From Miscanthus floridulus (Eukaryota > Streptophyta > Magnoliopsida > Poales > Poaceae), in the NCBI RefSeq assembly GCF_019320115.1, contig NC_089584.1:59330852-59394851 (forward strand): 64,000 bases of DNA. Direction: 5' to 3'. Shown one piece after another: positions 44,013-58,061 of the stretch. The notes under the pieces were generated by a model, which saw only the letters and a list, made by a program, of their open reading frames with translations, had not been told where the DNA came from and did no database searches. Each line of letters starts with the position of its first letter. Within the stretch, counting starts at the first letter, position 1. Made by a program: the position numbers and the translations under genes.

Positions 44013-45610
44013 TGAAAGCATCTAGGCCCCTAGTTGGGTTTCGGTGATTAATGACAATACAAGATTACTATGACTAATGTGTGTTTTGTAGAGGCAAATG
44101 AGTTAGGTCATGGTAATGGAGATCGATTGGGCAATCGAGGTGGTCATGCCCCTACGATGGAAATCATTTCGGTTTTCAAAGGATGGACGACAAGGTTAAG
44201 GACGACTAGTTCTAAGTGTCGATTGGAGTTGGAGTGACACTTAGAGTAGTTTAGGACTTTGTTTTTCCTTTGGCCATACTATTAAGGGGGGTATGGATGG
44301 GTAGCTTGACCTAGGTGAGTCTAGTGAGTTAGGTGTGGTGCACACTTGTTAAAACTAGCTCTAGGTAGCTCCACAACAGCCCTATGATCCTTTGGAGCAA
44401 ACTTCATTCACATATGATCGAGAGTTGGAAGTGAATGGAGGGTCAAATGCTGACCGGACGTTGGCTCCGGTGCGACCAGACGCTAGCCACAGGGTCCGGT
44501 CAGTTCATTTGATCAAGGTGACTCGGTCGCAGATTCCCTTCTCTGGAACCTTACTGGAGTCGACCGGACGCTGGAGTGGTCAAGTGACCGAATGCTGAGA
44601 GGCAGCGTCCGGTCGACTCTAGTAAGGTTCCAGAGAAGGGAATCTGCGACCAAACGCGTCCGGTCAGTACTGACCGGACCTTGGGGGTTCAGCATCCGGT
44701 CGAGTACAGTAAGGTTCCAGTGAGGGTTTAATGCGACCAGACGCGTCCGGTCAGTGGTGATCGGACCCTGCCAGCATCTGGTCAACACATTATCACTGGA
44801 ATGCAGGTTGAACTGACCGGAGCGTCTGGTCAACATGATCGGAGCGTCCGGTCACCCCGCAGAAGCTCATAACGGTTCGTTTTTCAGGCTGCCTTATAAA
44901 TAGAAGCTCCACTCGCGTGTGGAGTCACTTTTGCTCATTCCAATAGCTGAGAAACACGTTTGTGTGTGCCAAGAAGAGCAAGGTCCTAGTGAGGTGATTG
45001 AGATTTGAGAATCCAGGAGAGTAGCCTCATTAGTGAATCAAGAGTAGCCAAGTGTGCATCCATGTTCTCATTAGGCTTTGAGTGGTCAAGTGAGAGTTCG
45101 TGCTTGTTACTCTTGGTGATCGCCATCACCTAGACGGCTTGGTGGTGATTGGGAGCTTGGTGATCACCCGGCGGAGCTTGTGGGTGACCCAACTCAAGTT
45201 GTGAGCGGCTTTGGGTGATTCACCGCGATGGAGTGTCGAAGAATCAACCCGTAGAGAGCACTTGATCCTTGCGCGGATCAAGGGGGAGCTACACCCTTGC
45301 ACGAGTGCTCCAATGAGGACTAGTGGGGAGTGGCGACTCTCCGATACCTTGGCAAAACATCGCCATGTTCCTCTCTCTCTATTTACTTTGAGCATTTACT
45401 TTGAGCAATTCAATACTTGTCTTTACATTCATAGAATTGCCATGCTAGAGTAAGTTTGGAACATAGGTTGCAAGTCCTTTGTGTGTTAGAGTAATAGAAA
45501 TACTTTTCTAGGCACATGGGGTTAATTGGGCTAACCGTAGGATTTAATTATTGCAAGAAAATTTAGAATTAGCCCAATTCACCCCCCTCTTGGGCATCTT
45601 GATCCTTTCA
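44013..45610 (+). repeat. 3' LTR of SIRE-like element, with extra inverted repeat
   Basis: This 1,598-bp LTR is 50 bp longer than its partner because of extra sequence in the U3 motif array. It includes a 43-nt left arm (44,525-44,567) that inversely matches 44,609-44,651. A TATAAATA box lies at 44,895-44,902. Confidence 0.95.
44525..44651. repeat. 43-bp inverted repeat (hairpin) present only in the 3' LTR
   Basis: Arms 44,525-44,567 and 44,609-44,651 match with one mismatch in 43, separated by 41 nt. The right arm exists in the 5' LTR (about 32,862-32,904), the left arm does not. Confidence 0.92.
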
Positions 45611-45695
45611 ACAAGAAGATTGTGCGGTGCTTTGGAGAAGGTTTTGTGTGAGGCTATTGAGCTCATCCCTGCCAAAGGAAGGCAAAGAGCATCTT

Positions 45696-47342
45696 TGAAA
45701 GCCCTAGTTTGGTTTTAGTAATTGAGTGCCAACCATGTGGACTAATGCTTTCATTTAATATGTTTGGCTGGAGTCCACTTGATGATTGATGAACAAGCCA
45801 TAGGAGGTAATGGAGATGGAGATCATAATCACACATGCAAAAGTTCTTCAAATAGTGAGAAGATGGAGCAAAACCAAGCCACAAGGCAAATGTATATAAT
45901 AGGGTTTTGCTTTTGCCAAGCAAGGTGCAATAGAGTGCACAGTTGCTGTACTATAAAGAGGGAAAATTTATAGTTGCAATGGTTATCTAATGCCACTAAG
46001 TGTGAGTTTCATTTTCATTTGCATTGTGCTTATTGACGTGGTGCTGGAAATTCTTTGTGAAAAGCTAACTCTAGTGCTCAACTTGTTTTGGTTCGAAGGA
46101 AAAGTTAGCACTTAATATAAAAAAGGAGAAGCTCCAAGTGCTTGAAGGGGTTGCTGTTGGAGCCTAGTGCTGGGTCGGAATTTCTGGCTCAGCCGACCTG
46201 TTTTTTCGTCCAGAGGCCCTTTGTTGAGCACGTTGCTGATCTGATAATTGTGCTAGGCCGCCTCGACATTTTCGGAGAGAGAGAGAGAGAGAGCATGTGA
46301 GTTGCTGCTGAGCACGTCGCCCTATCCCGGAAATTGGGTCAGCTTGCACTGATATTTCTGATGTGGGCTGAGTAGGGGCGCATGGACCTTGTGTGGGCCG
46401 CTGATCTAGCACACATTAAGGGCCTACGCCGGAAGTTTTGGGCCTTCTAACTCTGAAGGCACGTGCTAACATTGCTATTGACCAACCGTGAGGGCCTGCA
46501 CGTTAGTGAGTGTAACAACTAGGGCATTCGTTCTTGTGACCGTTGGAGCTTCTTGGGATGCCCTAGAATTTTCCTTAGGTCAGAAATTCTAAGGCGGGGT
46601 GTGCGCCTAGGCCAAACGGCCAAGAGGAGGGGCTAGCGGCTGTCGGTTGGGTGTGGATAAGGCCACTCCCTCCTTGTCTCTCACTCTCTTCCCCCATTTG
46701 TAAAAAAACATTGAGATTCAAAAAAGTGCACAAGTGTTCTTCCTCCTCTCCTCTCTCTCAAATGTTGGTGCTAACCCTAGTGAGAGATTGAGTGTTCTAG
46801 TGGTTGATCTTGAGAGCTTGAAGAACACCTCCTCCCTCTCCTCTCCCTCTGTAAGCTTGGTGCACATTTGTGTGATAGGTTGGAAACCCTAGTACTTGCA
46901 TTTGATGGCACTAGGCAAGGGCGAAGCTACGCTTTGTTGTTGGGGTCAGTTGACCCTAGTGAATTTATGCAAACTAAGTGAGAATTATTGTTTTGCACTG
47001 TTCTCTAAAGGCAAAGACCCTAGTGTGAATTACACCTAACCCCGGCGCCATTTTGGCCTGGCTTCGCCACTGGCACTAGGTAATCTTTGTGATTTGGGAT
47101 TTCCCATTACTCTTGGTGATTACCATCACCTAGCTTGGTGCTTGTGGTGGACCATGGAGAAAATCTTGGTGATTGTTGGTGTCTCCGGTCTTTGGCAATT
47201 GTGAGGGATTTGTGCTCATCCTAGGGGAGATTCGCCAAGAGAAACTATAGTGACATCAATCTAGGTTTGGAGAGTTCCCTAGTGTTCTACTGGCATTCTA
47301 AGTGAAGTGGTGAACTTGGGATCCACCTTAATGGGGACATAG
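45696..47342 (+). repeat. Diverged SIRE-superfamily LTR, interrupted
   Basis: It starts TGAAAGCCCTAGTTTGGTTT, matching the TGAAAGC...CTAGTTGGGTTT start of the SIRE-like LTRs. Near 47,107 it shares TTACTCTTGGTGAT-ACCATCACCTAG with them. It is interrupted by a hAT-type MITE and then cut at 47,343 by the gypsy-type element, so its right part would lie beyond that insertion. A GA microsatellite is at about 46,274-46,293. Confidence 0.6.
46916..47072. mobile_element. 157-bp hAT-type MITE, TSD GCACTAGG
   Basis: Termini CAAGGGCGAAGC and GCTTCGCCACTG are inverted (10 of 12 matching). The perfect 8-bp target duplication GCACTAGG lies at 46,908-46,915 and 47,073-47,080. It is related by its ends to the 544-bp element at 5,090. 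It inserted into the old LTR at 45,696-47,342. Confidence 0.88.
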
Positions 47343-50300
47343 TGTAACACCCCAGGTGTTTATCACCAATTAAGCAATGGGTTTGAGCTCAAACATGACA
47401 TGTTAAGTAGTGATGAAGGTGTCAAGATCAAATCCACAAGAGTGAGCTCCAACTTAAACTTGGACAACATACCCTTACTTACATATGGACCCTTGTTAAG
47501 ATTATGCAAGAGTAATGTTAAACATGCTTATTTCATGTACATTACATCAACATGCATCCATCTTGACCGGTGGAAAAGTTTCATGAAGTTTGGAATCAAG
47601 AAGTCACATGAAATGATAAGTTATAATCTTTCTTGGATTGCTTTATAAAGTAAATGGGAATATGAGATGTAGACCAAACCTTGCTACCTTACCCAAATGA
47701 CTCTAATTGAACTCTACAATAAAAGTCATGAAGGGTTCGTGTTGAGCAAATGTCAAGAAAATGCCTCAATTGGTAGAAAACCCTTATTCCAAGGTTTAAC
47801 GAGATGCTGCTTGGACCAAGATGAAGAAATGATTTATGTACTAGATATGAAGTTTGACCTTTAATAAAAGTTGAAGTTTGAGTGGAGTACAACAAACTTT
47901 ATTTTTGGACCAAGAGCTAGATCGTCTTGTAAGCAAGTCAAACAGAGGCTTGAACATTGAATTAGCTGTTGTCATAGGCTCCCAGAAATTTTTCTAAGTC
48001 CGTAAAGTGACAGCAGCAAGTTAACTTCTTTGCGACATATTATCGTCCAAATTCATGTGGTAGCTCAATTGGTTTCCTTAAAATGAGTTGAAGTACCTTT
48101 CATGGCGAAAACAATAAATTAAGTCTCATCAAATTTGGGGTTCATTTGGATCTTCAAAAATAGTTTTCGAAATAGCAAAAGTCTACTTTGTCAATTAACC
48201 AACATTGACATGTCGGCATTCCGTGTTCTCCAAATTTTGTTAAGCACCTTGATTTGGTACCAAAATAAAAGTTGGAGTATACATGGTGGAGAAGAGCATC
48301 TAAAAATATGGCACTCGTTTGACTTTGTTTTGACCATCAATTTGGATTTTGTTTGTTGCTGTTAATACATTGACACTGTCAACTTCGGGCTTAATTAGGC
48401 GCTAATGGAGAGCACTAATGGCTAGGCACCCTTAATGAGTTTTGTAGATCATTAGGTGGGCTGCAACTTTGGTTTTGGGCCCAAGGTCCAATTTGGCCAA
48501 TAGCTAGACGAAAACAGTGCCCACTTTACCCACGTCGCTGACCACCACCTGTTTGGGAAATTGCCTCAAAGGGCGACGTGTGTCCAGGACATGGCCTCCA
48601 TGCCCGAGCTAAGCACCCCACCTTGCTGCCGAGCGTCCCTGTGCCCCTACATCGATGCAGAGAGCCGGGCATGTTCCCCTTAACTCGCTCTCGCCCTCCC
48701 TTGCGCTATCCCTCTTGCGCTACTACTTGCGGGCGCGGGCGCCGCCGCCATTACCAGCTAAGCTCGCCGCTGCCCGTCGTGTTCCCCGGTGCTCCTTCGC
48801 CTGAGCTAAGAGCCCTACTGCACTCCCCACTCCTTTCTGCCTTCGGTGCTCCACTTCCCCGGCCTCCTCGCCGCCCATAGTCCGCCGTCTCCAAAGCACC
48901 AGCCACCAGCACCGCCTGCCTCCATGGCCAGCCACCCTTAGGCCACTACGAGCCGAGCTGTGGGCTCCTCTTAGTGCATGCGTGTTCCCTAGTGCTCCCC
49001 GTCGCTGCTAGCCACCGCCCGCCAGGGCCGGCCGACCCCGGAGCCAGACTGCCGATGACCACCGCAGTCGCAAGAAGCCGATGCTTGTGGCCGGGCCACC
49101 ATGGGAAAGCCCCTACCTTGACGAGCCCCTACATGGGTGTGCGCTGGTCCCCTGCTGGTCCACCACCACTCCCCCATCACCGGCAAGCCTCCTCCGACCG
49201 GCAATGGCGAGCCCCGCGCGCTCCTCTACTTCATTCGCGTGGAGGACCTCACACATGAATTCGATAAAAGAGAAGGGTTGATGTGCAAAGTTGTGACTCA
49301 TATGAATAGTGTTTGCAGGGGCCTCTTCGCTGGAATCTATTTTATGAGAAGTATAGGGTCCCCGGTGCAATGTTGTTTTTCTTTTATGGCTAAAACTTTG
49401 GAAATTCGTAGTAAATTGTAGAAAAATTGTAAAATAACAAATGAGAACTTTTTGGAATCCTTGTGAGTAGATATACATAGTAGAGTCATAATATAATATG
49501 TGTTAGTAGAAAATTTCTGATATTTTTATTTATTCTTATAAAGTGCTTTTTAAAAATGCTTTTAAGTTGGTTAGATGCATATCTTGAATTATAGAAGTCC
49601 AAAAATTGTGAATGCAGTTGTGCTAGTCTTGTGATGACACTCTATAACTAAGAAAAATATTAAACATGCTAGTTGTGTACTGTTTTTATCATGTTTTGGT
49701 TTAATCTTGTTAAATAGGCAATTTTAGCTTGTTTTGCTTGTCATTTTCATATCTAAAGTTGTGGTGCTCCAATTTTGGTGAAATTTTTATGGTAGTTCAA
49801 TGATGCTATATGTATGCTGTGGTAAACATTTTATGGTCATTGGATGTAGTATGATTTATTTATTGATTTAACTTGTTTATTGCTTGATAAATGGTTTTAA
49901 ATAAGTTATAATTTTTATGTAGGTGTAAAAATGGAAAATATGGTTCCACTACCTTGGTATGATGTTTTTATGTCTTGTTGATACATAATATGGCCATGCA
50001 TTTGCAGAAAATATTGAATTTCATATTTATCTTGCTTTTGTATGTTTTCTTGCAATAGCAATTGGTCTTTTTCATAGTAATTAAAATATAAAACTTGTGC
50101 ATGTGATCTTTATACAGTAGTAATGTTTTGATAACATCTCTCATCCATAAAAATCTCAGCTCCAAATGAGGTGTTTGTCACATCACCTATAATTAATATA
50201 TATGTTTTAGTATATAATTGGATAATGAAAAGTTGCTAGTAGATGCATGCAATTAAGTCATGTGATGCTTTTAATAGATCTTGTTAAGTGATATATAAGA

Positions 50301-53300
50301 TGCTAAGTTATGATAAGTAGTGGGTAAGCTTCAAATATAACTTATATGTATGCTCTCATGTTATTATAACAACTAGTGATTATGTTGCTTATACAAGTTC
50401 TTCATCCTTGCATTAATTCTTGCTTAAAGTGTTTAGGGTGTTTCATGTTACCTAGAACCAATGATAATTAACTATATTCATAGTAGTTGTGAGCTATGTG
50501 TTTAACTTATGCATATGTTACCTTGTTAAAGAACTAAATGCAGAACCTTGTCGCATACGTGCTGAAATGGCTGCATATACAGTTCTAGTTGTGCAATTAG
50601 TTTCGTGATGCAAATGATGTTTTCCGTGAATATGGTGAATACGAAAGTTGTAGGTAACTTCATAATATAGCTTGTGTTAAATTTTCATGACCATAGGCCT
50701 GATGTTTTAGGAGTTATAGATTTTAGAAGTTTGCTGTCAGGTTTTTGCATGCTCTCTGTACAGATCTGAATGATTGTGTTGTTTGACTTAGCTAAGCTTT
50801 AAATCATGTCTTGGAGATAATATAATAAGTGTAGTGATTTTTATGAGCTTTCCAAATTGTTAAACATCACCTCTTTTGGTAGTCTAAATCTCTAGTTATG
50901 AGCTTATGAATTGGAGTGACATATTCAGTCCTAATCTGGATAGAGATGTTTTCTTTGTGATGTTTGACCTGGTTAACTTTAGAATTAGCTTGTAGTGTTT
51001 ATAACAAAGTTGTGCATGGTTTTCTAAGATTTCTAAAAAGTCTAGAACCAGCTTGTTGTGAAAGCTAGAACTCAACTTATTGCTGTCTAAAGTTGCATGT
51101 CAGATTCTATCCATGTTTTGGACAAAATTGTTGCTTTGTGTGTTTAAGGCCAAATAACTGTCGAATCACCTAAATATGACAATAATAAAGTTATAGATAA
51201 CTTAATAATATTTCTATAAATTTAAGGATCATGCTTGTTAGATGGTTAGAACTCCAGTTATATATTTCTGAATTTAATGTTAGTTTTCGATCCTTATTGG
51301 TACAGACCTAAGATACTGGCATATTTGATCATGTTAACCTATGAGTTAGCTTTTGGAATAAGTAACAAAGTTGTAGACAATTTCATTATCTTTCTAGAAA
51401 GTTCAAGATCACTTTTATTGAATGACTGTAACTCCAGTTATGGTTAAAACACGGGACTGCTGTACTACTGTCTAAATTCTGTGTATGCCCTTAAGTTGAT
51501 TGCCCATTCTTGATGTTGCTGGTGCATACTCTAAATTATGTAGCCCTAGTTACTTAGTTGAATGACTTACTCTCTAGTGCTTAAATCAATATGATGTGAC
51601 CATTCTTCATATTCATGCACTTATATTATTGCATCTCATCTAGGTACGCTAGATGCATCACATGAAGGACGTAATGATGGAATCAAACCAGAAGATGGTG
51701 TTGGTGGACCTATCCCAAAGATGGAAGGACCCCTAGAGTACATGCCTAAACAAAAGATGCTCGCCAAGCGAGTGTCGTCTAATGGACACTAACCTAGTGT
51801 TGGATCCCAGGTAAGCCCCGGAGCATTCTAAGCCTCCTATGTTTTTACAAATATCACTTGAGTTCTTTATGTTTAATGCATTAGGTTATAAGAGTTGATT
51901 GGAACCACTTGATGCATAGAACTACCTTGTCCATAAATATACCTTGAACCCTATGTAGGTCTAGGATCGAATGTATGCTTAGCAATGCTTAGACCGATAG
52001 AAGTCAGGTGATTTCCTGTCACCTGCGAGATATAGGTGGATACCAAAGCATGGTTGACTATATTTGCTATTGTGGAAAAAATCATGTGTTGATGAATAAA
52101 AAGGAGACCGGATGGGATTGTGATAGACAAGCAACAAGGTATGGAGGTCTTTTGTGCCTATTTATCCCTGTCTGTGTCGGTTAAGGACTGATTCGTTGTA
52201 CGTCCTCATGTCATGTTGAACGCATGCCTAGCACTTAGATGACCGGATAAGTCATTTCAACCATGAAGCCGTGTAGCTCAACTTAGGCCGGGCCCTGGTA
52301 AGTGAAAGTGCGCACACTGGTTGGCAGTAAGGATGTGCGGAGAGCCAATGGTGTGAGTCCAAGGGCGGGTTCGAGTCCCGATCTTCCTGGTAGATTGGTA
52401 GAATTTCTGAGGGTGCGGCGCTGATCGGACCCGCGAAGTTGGTTCCTGAGTTATACCAAAGATGACCTAAGACTACCTTGGCGTTGGTATGTCTGGGTTT
52501 GTGTTAGGAATAACTCCCCAGCTGGGTAGGAATCGATTCGAATCGCTGCCTCTCCCAGATAGTGAGAACTTGACTGAGCAGCGGCAACGTAGAGTAACTT
52601 AATGGAAACTTGATGGTTATGATGATGATACTCACATTACTACACCAGCTATGGTTACTATTGCCTGTTACTAAATGAGATTCCACATGTTTGGCACATG
52701 TTAGTTGCTAATCTAGAAATAAATAACTATAATTAACTTGGTTACCGAATTATAAAATGTATAGCTCAACTAGTGGCTTTTATGCAAAATTTTGTCAAGC
52801 TAACTCTACTTATAAAGCCTTGCATACTCTTTGGTGTCACTTTATTTCTGGTTTATGATGGGTAAGTCTAGCTGAGTACATTTGAGTACTCAGGGTTTAT
52901 CCCACCATGTTGTAGGTGAAGTTCTTGGCCTGCTGAAGATGGTGGCTAACCGCCGGTGGGCTCGGTGACTCTATAATTATTTCTCATCTATATGCTTTTA
53001 TCGGAGGATGTCACTTATGCTAGCAATGTATTTGGAACTTATATTAATGTAATCCTTTGAAAGCTATGTTGTTTTCACTATTCGGTTTTGAAACCCAAAC
53101 TTGTACTATTATTTGTGAACCCATTTTTAATATTATTTCCGCTGCAACTCTGTGTATGTGATGGTATTTGCTTAATCACACGATCTTGGTTGTGATGTCG
53201 ATTTACCGAGGTCCTTCATGACACTCGACGGACTACCGGGTTTATATAAGTGAAAGTATGCACGTGTCAATGTGTTAGCGGGGACAACCATACTTGATCT

Positions 53301-53324
53301 TGTATAAATTGGGTGGTTCTATCA
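47343..53324 (+). repeat. 5' LTR of gypsy-type element, about 5.98 kb
   Basis: Its first 195 bp align with 58,078-58,272 (eight differences, all transitions). The end is placed at TTCTATCA, four bases before a tRNA-Met-type PBS. Inside are a GC-rich block (48,540-49,260) without a supported gene, a long AT-rich tract (49,300-51,600), and, near 52,850-52,960, the GAGTACATTTGAGTACTCAGGGTTTATC type of sequence (positions given, not in full) typical of such LTRs. The full length of the 3' copy cannot be tested here. Confidence 0.65.
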
Positions 53325-53328
53325 TAGC

Positions 53329-53340
53329 TGGCATCAGAGC
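53329..53340 (+). other. Primer binding site of gypsy-type element
   Basis: TGGCATCAGAGC matches the tRNA-Met-type site with one change from TGGTATCAGAGC. It is the only such site between the two LTR starts. Confidence 0.75.
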
Positions 53341-56300
53341 AAGATTAAGCATAATACTGTCATGTACATAGTTTAAAAAACAAAGTTTTGGTTTTAAAAA
53401 TCCAATTTTAACTAAAATTTTAGCTACATGCAAATTTGTCAAAACTTATTTGCAAAACTATGCTAGCGACAACCTCCAGTTAAGCCCAATTAAGGACTAC
53501 TATGTGGCTAAGTAAACTAATACTAACTATGGGGGATATACTTTATTGCAATTTTTATTTTGTCGTCTATACGGCGTGCTATTGTATGGATGCTATTCGC
53601 TTGAGTGGTAATGTATGGATTAATATACCTCTACGCCCAGGTAAGATGGTGAGTGGCATGACCACAAGATGTGAGCGTGTGGTCAAAGGGGAGAGGTAGT
53701 TTTGATACTTAAGTATATATATCTCGTATATATATATACAGAAGTATTTAATTATGGGTTAGCTTTGGTACGGCTATATATGCATATTCTATATGTATGT
53801 ATATACGTATTTACTTTTGGGTAGCTTTGATATAGAAGTATATATATATATATATGTGGGTATATATATGGAAGTATTTAGCTTGCAACCTAGAGCCTAG
53901 ACTTTCATTTTTGCATATATAATTGTGGGGTTGGACTGAAATGAAATCCTTCTATAGGTACGCTAATCACAAATGCGTATATTGAATGTAGCTGACGACT
54001 AGCTATATATCGAGAGAGTACGTGTTATGCCATTGACATAGAACGTGATGGCCACCTTAGGCTGGCAATTTCGTTGGACGAATAGGACAAGCATGCATCA
54101 TGATTGTTGCTTGTGCATAAACATGCTCCTCTCACGATTGTTCTATTAATGGATAACTTGTTGTAACCCCATGGTCATGTTGTGCATGACCGAAAACTAA
54201 TTTGCAAAATATAAGTAAAAATTGTTTTGTAGAGATATCCACCTACTCAGTAGAAAGGAAATAAAAGATAACAATACCTTACCACCATGTTTTGCATGAT
54301 ATGGGTAGTGGTGTTGCTGTAGGTGATTGCTTGTTATGTACGAGCTTTGTTCTTAGTAATAGTCGCTTAAGCTAATTGGATTGAGTATTTGGAAATGCTT
54401 GCTTAAGACCATGATGTATGTGTGGATGCTCATTATCTAGGCAGTGCCGTAGCTATCACCCCTTTTATCCTCGGTAAGCATACGAGTGTTGAAGAGTGCT
54501 ATCCTGGAACAGCGTCCAAGTTTTGATAATCTCATGGTTGCCACCTCTAATTAAGTTCTCTCTTAGGAGCCTGAGCCTATACATGTGGTTGCTAGCCCTT
54601 GAACGTTGCACTACAAAGACCTTTATCCATGCCTTTGCTTAACCTTAGGCCCAAGCTTAGTTCCCTTGAATGCTTGCATGTGTCATGGTTGTCCCGCTCC
54701 TATGTGGGAGGACCTTGCTCAAAAATCCTTGTCGGACTTCATTGCTCCTTCTCCTATAGACGATCTGGTGCAACGCTAATCGCTATCTACCCTGGCTTTG
54801 GAACCTTTTCCTCGCAGACCATGTCATTGCTTTATCAACTGAATCCCTAGTCAGTGCATTGGCTCTGTCTCTCGAATCTTGTTTGTTTTGTCTCCAACCC
54901 TTCCAAGTCTCTAGATGTTTATCAATCTTGATCTCATGTTACTGCTTGGCAAGACCAAATCTCATGTTAATCTTTATCTGGTAATCCCCTTGGTGGACAT
55001 AAGGCGTATACAGAAATTAGGCAGGAGTCCCCCGCTCAGTTGTCTTCGGCGATTAAGCTATGTTCTCTTGCGCTATGTTTTGATCTTCGGATCACCTCCT
55101 TGTTGACTCCTAACCTTGTGACTACCTTTGCTTGCTATCCCTCCTTTGCATAGTGCTTGTTCTTATGACCCAATCTATACAACTTGAAATTTCACATTGG
55201 GTGTGTGATCAGTAATGGTGTTATGAGTAGCAACTACGGTGCCACGATGAAACCGAGAGCCTCCTATGGTGCGCGACACAAGGTTGTGCTGCTCGACACA
55301 CGATGGTATTGAGGTTTCTAGTCATGATCGATTGCAGAACTGCACCGATGTGTTATTTTCACATGAGCTCTTCCTTGGTTATCTCTCCATATCTAATCGA
55401 AAGATCCTTATATCAGACCTAAGGTAGTAGAATTTCCTTCTGAAGTTGCAAAGAGGATAACCTTTGAAGAATAGGTCACTGACATGAACATGAACATAAA
55501 CATACTACAAGAGGTGGTAGACAAGTGACTCTACTTGACGGTCCCTGTAATGATGTCGGTCATCTAGTGAGCAACTTATGTCATCCCCATTGGATCAAAA
55601 GGGCACACAACACTTAAAGTTGGCCAAGTTATCAGTTGGATGATAAATGGACTAGGATATTATGTCCTATAATAGGTCACCTGGTGCTTATGAGCTTTCT
55701 ATCCAAGTCTTGACCTTTATGTGCAAGATGATCAATCGACCTTCTTCGGTGTGACGCCTTTCTACTGACTTCAATGGCGACCATCTGTTTATGCTTCAAC
55801 CATAATTCTTATTGTCAAGAGTGAAGATTTGGAACATTTGTGGTGTTGAGAGATAACCGATTAGTTACCAGTAGGAAGGTTAATCTCTAGCCAGGTAACG
55901 ACTCTTTGGTAACTACGAAGGCCAGATCTCACAGAACAATGTTAAGCAAAGAAACAACAAAGCCGGTCAACGATACTAGTACTGCTTTCTCCTCCAAGCC
56001 CTGTGTTGTGAAGTCAAGTCCACCTTGGACAATCGCATGGGTAGTGCAAGATGCTGTATCGGCTAAGTAAAGAGCTAGAGAAAGCACGTCCCTAGTCTCA
56101 GTCCGCATCATTATGTATATGTTGCTATCAGAAGATTTGTTCAAGACCCAATTGGAGGAAGTACAAAAGGGTAGTTGGAAACGGTCCCTTATCCTGTAGG
56201 ACTGCCCCTCCACGTGAAGTATGCATTGTGTCCTGCAAAAATAGCCCACCAGTCCAATGCTTGTGCATCGTGAGCTGGTACCTACATCAACGGTTGACGT

Positions 56301-58061
56301 TGTTCCCTAGGAAGCATATGAGGAAAACCCTAGCCTCCATCCTTAGCGAGAAAGCTACCGCTGTCATAAAGTGAATTAGAGAGTGCAGAACACACTTCCC
56401 AATGTGTAAATCCTAGGAAAAGAAGAGCAGGAAATCTATCAAGATTTCATGGCACTAATCCGGTTATCTTTAAGCCAGTGATTAGTGGCTCAAACATGGT
56501 TGAATTCACACCAAACTTAGTAATCTCATTCCTCCCTTAAGGTACTTCGATGTCTTAAGTTGGTTTGAGAATTGGTTGAGTAAAGCATCGGATATGAGAG
56601 ATGTTTTGATAGTTCAGTCCAAAAAATTTCAGAACAAAGCAGTATTGGTAGATGATTCATTTGGATAGTCAAATGGTGTACGTTTGAGCTGAATTTTGGT
56701 TAGTAGTTAAAGGACTCTTGGATCTAAATGCCTACCAAAATTTGTGCACAATGGAGCCATAGTTTGTGAGATATGAACTAAAAACCAAGGTGTACAGAAT
56801 CTGTGATTTCTTTGCTAACTACTATCATCCCTCATATTAGAAGGTTGTGTTTGTAGTTCAGGTCATGTTGGCAATGCGATGATTGTTAATCCTTTAGATG
56901 TCCTAGAAAATACTCCTTGCACCCTTTGTGCCTTGCTTTTATGCTCTCATATCAACAATGCCTAAGCAGTCAAGGTGTTTTACATGTCAATTTATGCCAT
57001 TACGAGTCAAAAACAATTTGAAAAGTGTCAAACAACAGATTTCATATTATGATTATGAGTTGTTGATTGACATTAGAAAGAAAGCTTCAATGTCAAATGT
57101 AGTCCAACAAAGCTAGTTTTGCTATAGTGGAAGTCAATCCAATTTACTGTGCAACAGCACCATGAAAGAAAATCGTACGCAATCTTGGTAGCGTACTATT
57201 TTTCCAATTGGTGTATACGTGCAACTTTTGTTGTCCTCTAGACCTCGCTATCCTCTTTCTTCAGAAATGATTTCCAAGGTAGACTTGTCGTTGGTATCTT
57301 CCATGTGTTTTTACCCAAGAGGTTGCATCAGAATCAACCCAGATAACTGTTGCCGCTTGGATACGAGGATTCCCTCAAATAATGATCATCGAAAATGTTG
57401 AGTCAACAGAGTCAGCTATCACATTCACCGCTCACTCAACGGACTCAGATAATAAAGTGTTATCATTAGAGAAAGAGAACTACACACATGGAACATTATA
57501 TAGTTTTCCATTAGTTGGCATCTGAGTGATTGAACAGTTACGATCGGCATAGACATTGTCTGTTGGTTACTCAGTTTCTCATAGCCTCAGAGGATGTTTA
57601 CCCCCTCTGTGATCTCATCCCTTATGAAAGGTCGTACTCAAGCTACTTCGGTAGAGGACTATTTTTTGAAATTTATGAATGAACATGGAACCATTGTATT
57701 GAGTAGCTTTCAGAAGCTTGCAGTCTAATGCAAAGTTCACATGGTCCATGCTATATTCACTAGGGAAATAGATATTATGGGTAGTTAGTTTATGCTCCAT
57801 AGTACTCTCCATATCCCAAAAACAAAGTGTTGTGCTGTCTTGGATTCCTCCCCAAAGTAACAATGCTTCATGGAAGTTAGTGAAAGAAAGTCTTCAGACA
57901 ATATTTACTATGAAGAGCGAGTATCAGAAAGTTGTCTTGACCAAATTAGCCTCTCTGATACTCCAAAGTTAAGTAGCCTCATGCTATCACTGATGTTGGA
58001 AAAAGGATGACATGCTTCTCTTCCCTTAAAAGTCTTTTGCACTAAATCTCGGGTGAGATTC
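53341..58061 (+). other. Non-coding interior of the LARD-like element
   Basis: About 4.7 kb lie between PBS and polypurine tract. No frame exceeds about 110 codons, and none shows protease, RT, RNase H, integrase or chromodomain motifs. An AT-rich microsatellite with TATATA and GAAGTATTTA units is at about 53,711-53,880. Whether it is decayed gag-pol or an original non-coding spacer cannot be told from this copy. Confidence 0.6.

Larger units (their letters stand above)
32312..45610 (+). mobile_element. Full-length SIRE/Maximus-like copia element (TSD ACAAG)
   Basis: This 13,299-bp element has LTRs of 1,548 and 1,598 bp starting TGAAAGCATCTAGG and ending ATCCTTTCA, and the target duplication ACAAG at 32,307-32,311 and 45,611-45,615. 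Order: LTR, PBS, gag with two zinc knuckles and coiled coil, pol (PR-IN-RT-RH), a 4.4-kb 3' region with an extra ORF, PPT, LTR. Large size, long LTRs and a third ORF fit the SIRE/Maximus copia lineage. The LTRs differ at about ten sites in their first 400 bp plus indels. Confidence 0.95.

Noticed and set aside
48576..49260. Open frames in the GC-rich block of the gypsy LTR
   Set aside because: Several frames on both strands are open at once, products are Pro/Arg/Ala-rich, and the block lies inside an LTR.
53711..53880. TATATA/GAAGTATTTA units considered as a possible array of spaced repeats
   Set aside because: Units vary in length and sequence; it is an AT microsatellite-like tract, not a CRISPR or regular satellite.
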